Counted from the stretch's first letter, positions 37,819 to 49,016 are shown. The stretch is 64,000 bases of DNA from JAHFDS01 sp964593795 (GCA_964593795.1 CAZQJC010000361.1:58678-122677), one strand, 5' to 3'. Numbers and translations are program-made. The notes: a model not told the origin generated them from the letters alone.

Positions 37819-39206
37819 TGGCTCGGGACTCCATCGCCCCGGATGAGGTCTGGGTCGAGTTGCGCGCGGAGGAGGCCGCACGCGCGCGTGACTTCGCGTG
37901 GCGGATCGCCGTCGTCGCCGGTGCGGCGGCCATCGCGCCCTTGTGGCTGGGCGAGCTGGCCTGGACGCGCATCCTGATGCTCGCCGCCTGCGCGCTCCTC
38001 GTGACGCTCAGCGTCCGCCTCGTCGTGCTGGCGCGGGACGAGCGCTACCACAGCGGCACGTTTCGAACGCTGGGCGGCGCCTGCGTCGTGGCCTTCCTGT
38101 GCATCCAGCTCTATCTCGGCTTCTTCTCCGCGGGTACGACCACCGTGGTGCTCGGGCTGACCTTCCTCGGCACAGGCGACGATCGCAAGTTCGCAACTCC
38201 GCTCTTCCTGGGCGCGATCCTCCTCTACATGGTGGTGACCGCGCTGTTCGCGTTCCGGCTGCTCCCCGACCCGGGCCTCGTCACCAGCGCCTCACTGACG
38301 CTGGCCGAGCGCACCTTCTTCGTCCTCATGGTGCCGATCGTCTACCTCGTGACGGTGTGGCAGGCCGTGTTGACGCGCCGGGAGACGCGCAGCGCGGCCG
38401 TGCGCATGTACGAGGCCTTGCATGGCATCGAGCAGGCGCGGCACGAGCGTGAGCTCGCGATCGGGCGGCAGATCCAGCAGCAGATGGTGCCTGCGGACAA
38501 CCTCATCCGAGCATCGGGTGCAGTGGTCGCCGGCTACTCCCAGCCAGCCGAGCAGTGCGGCGGAGACTGGTGGACGTGCCGCCCGCTTCCGGACGGACGC
38601 GTGCTGGTCGTCGTGGGCGATGTCACGGGGCACGGCGCCGGACCGGCGCTCATGACCGCGATCGTCGGCGGTGCGTGTGACGCGACCGTGAGCACCCTCG
38701 GCGACGCGTTCTCCTGCGGGCGGCTGCTCGAGCTGCTCAACCGCGCGGTCTGCCAGCTCGGTCAGGGACGCCTGCACATGACCTGCTGCGCGCTGGCGCT
38801 CGATCCGAAGTCACGGCAGGTGTCCTTCGCGAACGCCGGCCATTGCTTTCCCTATCTCGTCGACGGGGCTCAGGCCCGGGTGCTCAAGGCGCGAGGGCAC
38901 GCGCTCGGCAACGTCCACGGCGCGACCTATCGGGACGAGGTCCTGGGGATGTCCGACGGGGAGGTGCTCGTCGCCTACTCGGATGGCCTCACGGAGCACC
39001 GCGATCCGAGCGGCGCGCAGTACTCCACCCGGCGCTTGCGCGCCGAGGTCGCGTGGCGGGTCGCGCTGCCAGCCGAGTCGCTCCGGGACGGCATCCTCGA
39101 GGACCTGCGCGCGTTCGGGGGCGAGACGCCGCTCGAGGACGACCTGACGCTCGTGATCGTGCGGCTCGAGCCCGCTGCGCCCGGACCAGGTCCACTCAGA
39201 TCGTGA
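37818..39206 (+). CDS. Membrane SpoIIE/RsbU-type Ser/Thr phosphatase, catalytically intact (pair B)
   Basis: A 462-residue protein from ATG 37818 (TGATG overlap with the previous gene). Membrane segments occupy about residues 25-185. The phosphatase domain keeps all metal-binding acids: GGDWW (about 250), GDVTGHG (about 267), YSDGLTE (about 388) and EDDLTLVIV near the end. It is a close paralogue of the intact pair A enzyme (shared MTAIV.GACDA, ANAGHCFPYL). The expected substrate is a phosphorylated STAS protein; the only one in the window is at 24742. Its end overlaps the convergent switch ATPase copy 2 by 11 bp, repeating the link between phosphatase and switch-kinase genes. Confidence 0.88.
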   Translation: MARDSIAPDEVWVELRAEEAARARDFAWRIAVVAGAAAIAPLWLGELAWTRILMLAACALLVTLSVRLVVLARDERYHSGTFRTLGGACVVAFLCIQLYLGFFSAGTTTVVLGLTFLGTGDDRKFATPLFLGAILLYMVVTALFAFRLLPDPGLVTSASLTLAERTFFVLMVPIVYLVTVWQAVLTRRETRSAAVRMYEALHGIEQARHERELAIGRQIQQQMVPADNLIRASGAVVAGYSQPAEQCGGDWWTCRPLPDGRVLVVVGDVTGHGAGPALMTAIVGGACDATVSTLGDAFSCGRLLELLNRAVCQLGQGRLHMTCCALALDPKSRQVSFANAGHCFPYLVDGAQARVLKARGHALGNVHGATYRDEVLGMSDGEVLVAYSDGLTEHRDPSGAQYSTRRLRAEVAWRVALPAESLRDGILEDLRAFGGETPLEDDLTLVIVRLEPAAPGPGPLRS

Positions 39207-40176
39207 TCGCCGGCGGCCCCGCGCACTCGCGGAACAGGTAGAGCGACTTGCCGGGGTCGGCGAGGCGCGAGACCGCGATGAGCCCCATGACCTCGGTCCG
39301 CCGCCCTGGCGCCAGGTTGAAGACCATCTGCCGCACCGCCTCGAAGGCCATGAACATGCCGAGGCCCGCGCCATCGTCGCCGTCCTGCGGCGTCGGCGAG
39401 GAGAAGCAGCGCACCAGGTAGGACGTGACGGTGTCCGCGTCGAGCGCGCCGAACGAGTCGGCGACCGAGACGCCGAACAGCTCGCCGTCGCAGGCGTACT
39501 GCAGCGCGACCGGCGCGACCGCGGTCCCCGCGGGCACTCGCGCGGCCTGCTTGATGGCGTTGCTCAGGAGCTCGTCGGCGACGGTGCGCGCCATCGCGAC
39601 GACCCTCCGGGACAGCCCGAGGGAGGCGGCATGCTCGCCGACGGCGTCGGCGGCGACGGCGACCTCGGCGCCGCTCGCGACCCACCGCGACACCATGACC
39701 GAGCCCCAGGTCAGGTACTTGTCGAGCCCGAACAGCTCGCCGGTGATGAGCTTGTTCGCCGTGATGACGAGCTCCCGCGCGAGCCGCGGGTTGTCGCGGG
39801 AGACGACGAAGCTCAGCCGATCGCGCAACAGCAGCGGGCCCAGCGTCCGCCGGTCGACGTCGTCGGCGAGCAGGAGCACGGACGATCGCAGCTCGGGCGG
39901 CAGCTGCGTGAGCAGGGCCTCCGCGGTGGCGCCCGTGAAGATCGGCGCATCGAGGATGACGAGCGCGTAGCGCTCGCGCCCCGCGGCGGCCACGCACTCC
40001 TCGAGCGTGGAGGTGAAGTCGACTCGGCCACGTTCGGGGCCTTCATGGCAGCACGCGGCGGAGGGGTGATTCGCGCCCGGGGCGAGCCGATCTCCGGACG
40101 ATGTCTGGGGCCGTGGTTCACGCGTGCTCCTCCTCGATCCTCGCGGCGGCCTGCTCGACCGGCAAGACGACTTCAT
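39196..40176 (-). CDS. Switch-type HATPase (RsbW-like) with degenerate receiver-like N-terminus, copy 2
   Basis: A 326-residue paralogue of 25255-26187. The N-terminal receiver-like part is more eroded (a clear match starts near VDFTSTLEECVAAAG), and the first ~45 residues (SSRPPRGSRRSTREP) look unconserved, so the start is uncertain. ATPase motifs: N-box DELLSN (about 202), G2 GAGLGMF (about 270), G1 reads DSFG. The C-terminal FNLAPGRRTEV and DPGKSLYLFRE match copy 1. It starts 9 bp after the TonB receptor stop and is the last gene of the outer-membrane operon, an unusual position for a cytoplasmic switch protein. It is convergent and overlapping with phosphatase pair B. Confidence 0.75.
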   Translation of the reverse strand: MKSSCRSSRPPRGSRRSTREPRPQTSSGDRLAPGANHPSAACCHEGPERGRVDFTSTLEECVAAAGRERYALVILDAPIFTGATAEALLTQLPPELRSSVLLLADDVDRRTLGPLLLRDRLSFVVSRDNPRLARELVITANKLITGELFGLDKYLTWGSVMVSRWVASGAEVAVAADAVGEHAASLGLSRRVVAMARTVADELLSNAIKQAARVPAGTAVAPVALQYACDGELFGVSVADSFGALDADTVTSYLVRCFSSPTPQDGDDGAGLGMFMAFEAVRQMVFNLAPGRRTEVMGLIAVSRLADPGKSLYLFRECAGPPAITI

Positions 40177-40185
40177 GGGTGGCAG

Positions 40186-42617
40186 TCATGGGCGGAAGAT
40201 CATCTCCGCGAAGAAGCGGATGCGGTCGCCCGGATTCGGCAGCATCTCGAGGCGCGGCGCGAGCTCGTAGAAGTTGTCCTGGGTGTAGTAGTGCTGGTCG
40301 AGCGCGTTGTAGAGGTTGGCGGCGATCTCGACCTTGCCACCGAAGAGGTTCCGGGCGCGCACCCCGAGCTGAAGGATGGCAAGCGACCCGATGCGGTCGA
40401 GGGCCAGATTCGTGGTCTGCGCGTCCTGGACCCCCGGCAGGATCGACGGCGCGGTCTGGTCGGGAATGCGGTTCGGATCCTCGTGGGATGCTGCAACGAG
40501 CACCCCGACGTTGACGTCGAGGTACTTGCGCAGGACGCCGACGATCGCGTTGGCGGTGACCCAGTTGTGCGGCAGGCTCTTCCACTCGCCGCGATCTTCC
40601 GACGTCACGCGCAGGTAGGTGTAGCCCAGCTGCAGCGCATGGTCCCCGCGCAGGTTCAGCTGGGCCAGGAACTCGCCGTTGGTGATCCCGCGCCGGGCCG
40701 AGTTCTGGTAGCGCCCGTCCGCGATCACGATGACGTGGTCCAGCACCGTGTACGAGACGTCCGCGCGCATCGACAGATCGCGCAGCCAGGTGCTCGACGA
40801 GGACAGGCGCGTGTTGATCTCCACCTGGCCTGCGCGAGACGTCTCCGGCTCGAGGTTGGGCCGGCCCGCGAACTCGACGGCCTCGCCGTTCGAGTTCGTG
40901 TTGTTGAAGACGGGCGGACGGAAACCCTCGGCGTAGTTGACCTTGGCGTGCCAGCCGGGAAGGAAGCCCCACACGAGGCCCCCCGAGCGGAGGAACTGGG
41001 CGTCGTAGCCGCGCTGGCCGCCCGCGGCCTGCACGCGGACGCCGCCGTCGAGCATCAGGCTCGGTGCGAGCCGGAGCTGCGCGTTCGCATAACCCGAGCC
41101 GACGATGCGATCGGCGTCGAACGTGAAGGGGATCTTGCACGCGATCGCGGGGCGCGCAGAGCCGTCCGGCCCGGCGTGTCCGGGGTCGAAGCCGCCGAGG
41201 TCGGACGGCGTGGGGCCGCTCGCGGTGCGCGGGCAGGCGAACGGCAGGCGGCCGGGCTCTGGTGCCGGGAAATCCGCCACCCCGTTCGTGTAGGTCTCGC
41301 GGAAGCCCTCGCCGCCGACGAGCAGGCGCAGACGCTCGGTCGCCTGGACGTCGAAGTCGAGGCTGCTGCCGTAGCGGCGGATCGTGGAGTCGACCCGGAA
41401 GGTGAGGCCTCCCGGCAGGAGCTGCGAGGCCGCCAGGATCTGGAAGTAGGTGAAGTCCCGGTTGAAGTCGACCAGGAAAGCTTTGGCATTGGCGCCCAGC
41501 TTCCCATCCGACGAACGGGCCTTGTAGTCGAGGAGCACGTTGCGGTCTGTCCAGTCGACGATCATGTCGCGGTTGAGCCCGTAGGGGTCCGTGGCGCTCG
41601 ACGGGCCGAAGGGTCTTGGCGAGCCCGGCGAGAGTCCCGGCAGCTCGCCGGCGCCCACGGTGGGCGACACGCCCTTGTTCACCACGACGCCGAGGAACGT
41701 CAGGGGATAGCGCAGCCTGGTGAGCGGCAGGTTGTAGCTCAGCGAGACCGGACCGACCGCGTACTTGCCGTCGAGATGGGCGATCCAGCTGCGATCGATG
41801 TCGCTCGTCAGCGCGGGCCCGTAGCTCGCGGGCCCGCTCGGCTGCGGGGGCGGGCTCGTCAGCACCAGCTGGCGCATGGTCTTCTCCGGGCCGACGTAGC
41901 TCTCGTACGACACGTGCTGGAACACCTTGAGCCTGCCGCCGAAGAAGGCCTTGCCGGCCATCACGTAGCCACGCAGGTCGCTCTTGTTGCCCGGGCCGTC
42001 ACCGTAGCCGAGGTTCGCCTCGACGCCGTCGACGTCCTCGGCGTCCTTGGTGATGAGGTTGATGATGCCGAGAAAGGAGTTCGCGCCCCAGAGCACGCCG
42101 CCCGGTCCCGACACCACCTCGATGCGCTTGATGGACTCGAGCGGGACGACGCGATTGGTGATTTGCACGCCCTCCCACGGCGAGGTGAGCGAGACGCCAT
42201 CGCGCAGGAGCAACGCCGCCTGGATCGTCCCGCGCACGGAGGGCAACGTCACGACGCCGTGCTCGCCCGGATAGCTCGCCCAGCCGGGGATATCGGCGAG
42301 GACGTCGTTGACCGTGCGATAGCCTCGGCGTCGGATGTCCTCGGCGGTGATGACGGTGACGATGGCGGGGGCCTCCTGGACGGTGGTGACGCTCTTGGCG
42401 GCGGACGTCACGAGGTTCGAGAGGTCGAGCCGGCTCGTGGCTGCCGAGTGCTCCTCTTCGGTCGCCTCGAGCTCCAGCTCGGCCTGCTCCACCTCGGCCT
42501 TGTGCTGTGGGCTCGCCGCCACCGCGGGAGGCGAAGGGTCTGCCGCTCGACCTGAGGCGACGGTCGGCGCCCCGAGGAGGACGAGGACCGCCAGACGAGC
42601 GCTCCGGGCTGAAGACA

Positions 42618-42618
<1 letters not shown>
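40186..42618 (-). CDS. TonB-dependent outer-membrane receptor
   Basis: An 810-residue protein from ATG 42618, which overlaps the OmpA-type gene's stop by one base. Signal peptide LAVLVLLGAPTVASGRA, then a polar stretch, then a plug domain (APAIVTVITAEDIRRRGYRT, LLLRDGVSLTSPWEGV, IKRIEVVSGPGGVLWGANSF), then a beta barrel ending MIFRP. It lacks the carboxypeptidase-regulatory domain of the receptor at 6595 and looks like the colicin I/vitamin B12 receptor class. The ligand is not evident. It is fifth in a six-gene operon of envelope proteins under a sigma-54 promoter. The frame continues upstream antisense-like across the OmpA repeats and is not coding there. Confidence 0.9.
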
Positions 42619-44375
<1,757 letters not shown>

Positions 44376-44384
44376 GATCGGCTC

Positions 44385-45509
44385 CTACTGGTGGCGGAAC
44401 CGGTGGACGAAGTACCAGCCCGTGACCGAGCCACCCAAGATCGTCTCCCACTGGATCCCGCCGCCCATCCCGCTGTGCGGTTGGACCTGCGGTGGAGCGA
44501 TCATCAGACAGCCGGTCGGCCCGGTTCCCGACATGAACGCGCGCGACGGATCGAAGGTGGCGAGCGTGTCGCCGAAGTAGACGGTGTTCGTGGCATTGAC
44601 GTAGTCGGCGACGGGGAGCACGCCCTGCACGCCCTCGGTCATGCCGTCGCCGCCTCGGAAGCACATGACGTAGCCGCCGTTGTCGGCGAGCACGTCCTTG
44701 CCCAGCTGAGCCACCCAGGCGGTGTGGGTCTCCTTCCGGATGGCCACCGCACCGCCCGCGCCGAACACGTCGATCGGCGTCGCCGGGCTGCGCTGCTCGC
44801 CACCGACGGCCACCGACACCCAGCGGTCCATTCCCGAGCCCTGGCAGTCGTCGATGCCGACCGAGACGAAACCGGTGGAGGTGCGTGGGATCCTGCTGAT
44901 CACGAAGCGGCCGTAGCGATCGAGCTTGGCCTCGGTGCCTGCCTCGAAGCCCGTCGAGAGGTCCACGGCACGCCCGAGGGGTTGCACGACGCCCACCACG
45001 AAGTCGGTCGGGCTGTAGACCGTGGCGCACACCCCGCTTGCGTCATCGAGCCGCTCGCGCTGTGGGAGCGGCAGGTTGTCCGACAGGAAGGTGGTGACCC
45101 GACCGGTGACACAGAACTCGTTCGCGCCCTGGGTCGGACACGGCGCGGGCCGCAGCCCCTCGTCGGGAGCCCCGCCAGCGCCTCCCGCGCCCCCGGCTCC
45201 GCCTCCGCCGACGCCACCGTCGGGGTTCGACGGCGGAGCGCCGATGCCCATGCAGCCGCCCTCCACCTCGACCGTGTTCGAGCCGGCCTGCGCGCATGGG
45301 TGCAGCGCCACGCAGCCGCCACTCGCCGCGTCGTATCGCGTACCCGCCTGGCACAAGGGCGGGACGACGACCTCCGCGGCGACGCACGTGCCGTTCCGGT
45401 TGACGGTGTTCGGGCCGCACTCGTTGCCGCCACAACCGGCGACGACGACCACGCTGGCCACGAGCGACGAGCGGAAGCACGACCAGGTTCGAGGATTGAG
45501 CGGGCGCAT
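44385..45509 (-). CDS. Predicted lipoprotein with cysteine-rich N-terminal segment
   Basis: A 374-residue protein from ATG 45509, preceded by AGGAGGACAG. Lipobox VVAGC. After the anchor comes a cysteine-rich segment (CGPNTVNRNGTCV, YDAASGGCVALHPC) typical of myxobacterial secreted proteins, then a Gly/Ala/Pro spacer (about residues 105-125) and a globular part with beta-rich repeats (VVGVVQPLGRAVDL, GYVMCFRGGDG). No enzyme motif is recognised. It lies 11 bp after the upstream lipoprotein and 9 bp before the OmpA gene, so it is a likely surface or periplasmic member of that complex. Confidence 0.78.
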   Translation of the reverse strand: MRPLNPRTWSCFRSSLVASVVVVAGCGGNECGPNTVNRNGTCVAAEVVVPPLCQAGTRYDAASGGCVALHPCAQAGSNTVEVEGGCMGIGAPPSNPDGGVGGGGAGGAGGAGGAPDEGLRPAPCPTQGANEFCVTGRVTTFLSDNLPLPQRERLDDASGVCATVYSPTDFVVGVVQPLGRAVDLSTGFEAGTEAKLDRYGRFVISRIPRTSTGFVSVGIDDCQGSGMDRWVSVAVGGEQRSPATPIDVFGAGGAVAIRKETHTAWVAQLGKDVLADNGGYVMCFRGGDGMTEGVQGVLPVADYVNATNTVYFGDTLATFDPSRAFMSGTGPTGCLMIAPPQVQPHSGMGGGIQWETILGGSVTGWYFVHRFRHQ

Positions 45510-45520
45510 CTGTCCTCCTG

Positions 45521-46681
45521 TCAGAACTGCTGAGGGGCGTCGCCGAGGTTCGAGACCACGGCCACATCGAGGCTCTGTCCCGAGGTCGGGCGCGCGGGCT
45601 CGAGAAGGCGCAGGTTGGTCCTGCCTCGCGCCGGATTCGTCGCGTCGCCGCTGAGGAAGATCACGCGGCCGGGATCCTCGAGCCGGTAGAACGGCGTCGC
45701 CGCGATCGAGCCGAGGTCGCGGTTCTCGATCACGATGGTCATGCTGCGGACCGACGACAGCTCGTAGTCGGTCACGATCTCGGCGCCGCCCAGGAACCCG
45801 CCCGAGGAAGGGTCCTGGCTCTTGTTCAGGCCGTAGAACCGGCCGGACAGGGGGCCAGTGAGCTGCCTCGCGTTGGCGACGTAGTGGTCCGGGTTGCGCG
45901 AGAAGTCCTCCCGGCACGACGCCAGACGCTGCGCCGGAGAGGCGGTCTCGGGCACGGCGCGCGTCTGGATCCTGAACTCGGCCTGGAGTGATCGCTCGGC
46001 CGCGGCGGCCTTGACCGCGAGCGTGCCGTCGTAGTCCAGGCAGAACTCGTCCGCGTCACGCGGCGGGCAGTGCGCCGCCAGGGCTCTGCCCCCCTCGGTC
46101 AACCGCAAGGAGTGCAGGACCATCTCGTCCTCCGTCACCGCGAGCCCCTTGACCGGCGCTGCAGTGACGGGGTCCGCGCCCGCCATCAGGGCAGGCGCCG
46201 TCACGGTCGCCGTCCGGGCCGGCAGGAGCACGCCAGCCGCATCGCGCAGGCCATCCGAAGCCGACACCAGCGCGAACACGCCCGTGCGACGCGCTCCGAG
46301 CTGACCCGCGCGACGCTTCCAGTACTCGCAGATCGAGGGATCCTCGAACGGCGCCCCCTGCTGATCCTGGCAGTCCGCGCGCAGGATGCGCCGGCCGTGG
46401 GCATCGATGAGGCACGGGCTGCGAGGGTTGACCGCAGGTCCGAACCGGAACGTGGTGATCCGGAGCAGACCCGAGCGATCGCCGGCAGCCACGTCGACCG
46501 CGGCGTAGAGGGACATCAGGCTCGAGGCCTGGAGCTCGGGATGCGCGGGCTCCGACTCCGCGTCGCCAGCGACGCCGGTGCCTCGCTCGAACAGGAGCTC
46601 GACGTACGAGCCTCGAAACGGCTCCACGCAGCCGAGCAGCGCACAGACCGCGACCCCGGCGAACCGATGGCTCGTCTTCAT
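45521..46681 (-). CDS. Predicted lipoprotein of the envelope operon
   Basis: A 386-residue protein with a short lipoprotein signal (VAVCALLGC, Cys about 18). No known domain is recognised. Six or more cysteines (SPCLIDAHG, RADCQDQQG, EFCLDYDG) suggest an oxidising compartment. Second gene of the operon; a 32-bp gap separates it from the small lipoprotein upstream. Function inferred only from context: outer-membrane accessory to the TonB/OmpA proteins. Confidence 0.75.
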   Translation of the reverse strand: MKTSHRFAGVAVCALLGCVEPFRGSYVELLFERGTGVAGDAESEPAHPELQASSLMSLYAAVDVAAGDRSGLLRITTFRFGPAVNPRSPCLIDAHGRRILRADCQDQQGAPFEDPSICEYWKRRAGQLGARRTGVFALVSASDGLRDAAGVLLPARTATVTAPALMAGADPVTAAPVKGLAVTEDEMVLHSLRLTEGGRALAAHCPPRDADEFCLDYDGTLAVKAAAAERSLQAEFRIQTRAVPETASPAQRLASCREDFSRNPDHYVANARQLTGPLSGRFYGLNKSQDPSSGGFLGGAEIVTDYELSSVRSMTIVIENRDLGSIAATPFYRLEDPGRVIFLSGDATNPARGRTNLRLLEPARPTSGQSLDVAVVSNLGDAPQQF

Positions 46682-46713
46682 TGGACCCTCCGAGCAGGTG
46701 AACTGCGGCCGCG

Positions 46714-47040
46714 TCAGCGCCTGGCGATCTTCTGGGCGCGCACGAGCAGGTCGGCGCCGAGCTGGCGCGCCTCGTCCTGGCGGCTCTCCGAGGCGATCAC
46801 GGTGAGCGAGACCTCCTCATCGGCCTTGTAGGTCAGACGGTCGCCGTTCGCAGACTCGATGACGAGCCCCTCGGCCTCGGCGTGGGCCTTGAGCTGGCGA
46901 CCCTCCGCGACACGCTCGAGCGCGTGGTAGAGGCGCGAGCTGTCGGTGACGCGCACGCCTGTGCGGTAGTCGAGCGTGGTGGTCGCGCAGCCGGAAGCCA
47001 CCATCGCCAGGAGCGCCATCAAGAATCCAATCCGTCGCAT
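46714..47040 (-). CDS. Small lipoprotein, first gene of the sigma-54-linked envelope operon
   Basis: A 108-residue protein from ATG 47040, with GGAGGGG five bases upstream. Signal MRRIGFLMALLAMVASGC (lipobox ASGC). The mature part is a small alpha/beta domain ending ADLLVRAQKIARR. A paralogue at 50260-50589 has the same size, layout and C-terminal pattern (ADELLTRAQGLASR). Both are preceded by a sigma-54 match and paired dyads on their own strand. Function unknown. Confidence 0.75.
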   Translation of the reverse strand: MRRIGFLMALLAMVASGCATTTLDYRTGVRVTDSSRLYHALERVAEGRQLKAHAEAEGLVIESANGDRLTYKADEEVSLTVIASESRQDEARQLGADLLVRAQKIARR

Positions 47041-47074
47041 CGTCCCCTCCGCCTGTCGCATGACAAGTCCCCTT

Positions 47075-47090
47075 TGCAGGTCGTGCGCCA
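47075..47090 (-). promoter_or_regulatory. sigma-54 promoter for the envelope operon
   Basis: Minus strand TGGCGCACGACCTGCA keeps GG and GC in register with three fixed-base mismatches. The predicted start near 47064 leaves a 24-nt leader with a good ribosome site. The nearest dyad centre (47147) is 57 bp upstream. Confidence 0.6.
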
Positions 47091-47139
47091 GGGCGGATAG
47101 CCAGGAAAGCCAAGCAATGCCGGGACTATTTCGTGTTCG

Positions 47140-47208
47140 TGCGCGCCACGCGCAACCCGGCGCCACGCGTAACTCACGCAAGCGAGCTGACGTTGCGCGA
47201 ATCACGCA
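47140..47208. promoter_or_regulatory. Three 15-bp dyads, candidate activator sites (cluster 4)
   Basis: TGCGCGCCACGCGCA (47140-47154), CGCGTAACTCACGCA (47166-47180) and TGCGCGAATCACGCA (47194-47208), centres 26 and 28 bp apart. They lie between the divergent envelope operon and the FHA activator gene. Confidence 0.7.
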
Positions 47209-47237
47209 GCGGCCAGGCTGGGGTAAGATGCCGAAGC

Positions 47238-48968
47238 TTGGCCGACCTGCACGAGCGTGAAACGACCATCGAGGCTGGGGACGTGGACCAGCCGGCCGGC
47301 CGCCTCGCCCTCTACGTGATGGGGGACGGGGCCATGACGAGCTTTCCCCTGCCTAGCGCGGGGGAGGTCTCGATCGGCCGATCCAACGGAGCCGACGTGG
47401 CGCTCGACGACCCGCTCGTCTCGCGCCGGCACGCCCTGCTTCGCCTGGGTGAACGCCTCCAGGTGACCGATCTGGGGAGCAGGCACGGAACGCGCGTCGG
47501 CGAACAGACGCTCGAGCCGAACCAGCCGATGGACCTCCAGCCGGGGGACATGATCTACATCGGCACCAGCATCCTCGTGCTCCAGGCCAGCGGCCTCGGT
47601 AGCCGATCGCGCCGGCTGTGGACGCACGGCTTCTTCACCACGCGGGTCGAAGAGGAGTGCACGCGCGGCGCCCGCACCGGACGCCCCTTCGGGGTGGCCC
47701 GCGTACGCGTCGAAGGCGCCGCGGCCCGAGTGGAGCGCGCCCTCGGCGAGAGCGTCCGGTCGTTCGACGTGCTGGGCATCTACGTCCCTGGCGAGTACGA
47801 GATCCTGTTCGTCGAGGTGGGCCCCGAGCAGCTCGGCCCGCTGATCGAGCGGCTCAAGGATGGGCTCGCCGAGCAGGGCCTGCGCCCGGAGATTCGATTC
47901 ACGTCCTTCCCGGACGGCGGGCGATCGCCCGAGGCGCTCCTCGCAGCCTGCGCCTTCCAGCCGACTGGCCCGGTGGTCGCTCGCGCGCCCGTGCTCGGTG
48001 GCTCGCTCAAGCGCCTCGAACCGCTCATGACGCGGATCGCAGCGGGGGACATCAGCATCCTGCTCATCGGCGAAACCGGGGTGGGCAAGGAGGTCGTGAC
48101 CGAGCACCTCGTGTCGCTGTCGCGGCGTGCCGGGGGCCCGCTGCTTCGCCTGAACTGCGCCGCCTTCTCGGAGACGCTCCTCGAGAGCGAGCTGTTCGGA
48201 CACGAGAAGGGCGCCTTCACGGGCGCCACGGGCACGAAGCAAGGGCTGCTCGAGACGGCGGACGGAGGCACGATCTTCCTCGACGAGATCGGCGAGCTGC
48301 CACTCTCGATGCAGGTCAAGCTCCTGCGCGTGCTCGAGACCCGCCAGGTGCAGCGCGTCGGCGCGCTCAAGCCGCGGACCATCGACGTGCGCTTCATCTC
48401 CGCGACCAACCGTGACCTCGACGCCGAGATCGAGCGGGGCGCATTCCGGCGCGACCTCTACTACAGGCTCAATGGGGTCTGCCTGGTGATCCCACCGCTG
48501 CGCGAGCGCCTGGATGAGCTCGAGAGCCTGGCGCTGGCCTTCGTGGCCGAGCACGCCGCGCGCGTGGGGCGAGCCACGCCGAAGCTCAGCGCCGAGGCGC
48601 TGGACGTGATGCGCCAGTACGCCTGGCCAGGAAACGTCCGGGAGCTGCGGAGCATGATGGAGCGCGCGGTCCTGATGTGCGAGCACGCGATCCAGCCGGA
48701 GCACCTGCTGTCCGATCGCATGGTGCTGCCCGAGGCGATGGCGCGGCCATCGAGACCGACCAGCCACATCCCGGACCGCGCCACCGTGCCGCCGTCGGCC
48801 CCGACGACGGGCCAGACGGACGAGCGGCGCCGCATCCTCGAGGCGCTCGAGCAGACCGGCGGCAACCAGACGCGCGCCGCGAAGCTCCTCGGAATGTCGC
48901 TGCGAACGCTCGTCAATCGCCTGTCGGAGTACGACGTGCCGCGGCCTCGCAAGCCCACGCAGGAATGA
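47238..48968 (+). CDS. FHA-domain sigma-54 activator
   Basis: About 576 residues from TTG 47238; GTG 47283, with GGGGAC before it, is an alternative. FHA domain at about residues 18-115, with the phosphothreonine-binding motifs IGRSNGADV and SRRHALL and the later GSRHGTRVG. A linker domain follows (about 130-245). The AAA+ core has Walker A GETGVGKE (about 277), GAFTGA (about 324), Walker B FLDEIGELP and DLYYRL. A Fis-type helix-turn-helix is at the end (RAAKLLGMSLRTLVNRL, about 544). In this class, FHA binding to a phosphothreonine links Ser/Thr kinases to sigma-54 transcription. Dyad clusters lie on both sides of the gene, so it is the leading candidate to bind them. Confidence 0.93.
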   Translation: MADLHERETTIEAGDVDQPAGRLALYVMGDGAMTSFPLPSAGEVSIGRSNGADVALDDPLVSRRHALLRLGERLQVTDLGSRHGTRVGEQTLEPNQPMDLQPGDMIYIGTSILVLQASGLGSRSRRLWTHGFFTTRVEEECTRGARTGRPFGVARVRVEGAAARVERALGESVRSFDVLGIYVPGEYEILFVEVGPEQLGPLIERLKDGLAEQGLRPEIRFTSFPDGGRSPEALLAACAFQPTGPVVARAPVLGGSLKRLEPLMTRIAAGDISILLIGETGVGKEVVTEHLVSLSRRAGGPLLRLNCAAFSETLLESELFGHEKGAFTGATGTKQGLLETADGGTIFLDEIGELPLSMQVKLLRVLETRQVQRVGALKPRTIDVRFISATNRDLDAEIERGAFRRDLYYRLNGVCLVIPPLRERLDELESLALAFVAEHAARVGRATPKLSAEALDVMRQYAWPGNVRELRSMMERAVLMCEHAIQPEHLLSDRMVLPEAMARPSRPTSHIPDRATVPPSAPTTGQTDERRRILEALEQTGGNQTRAAKLLGMSLRTLVNRLSEYDVPRPRKPTQE

Positions 48969-48977
48969 TCTGCCCGC

Positions 48978-49016
48978 TGCGTGAGCCGCGCAGGCCCTCG
49001 CTGCGCGATTGACGCA
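48978..49016. promoter_or_regulatory. Two 15-bp dyads, candidate activator sites (cluster 5)
   Basis: TGCGTGAGCCGCGCA (48978-48992) and TGCGCGATTGACGCA (49002-49016), centres 24 bp apart. The second centre is 56 bp from the sigma-54 promoter at 49065. Confidence 0.7.
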
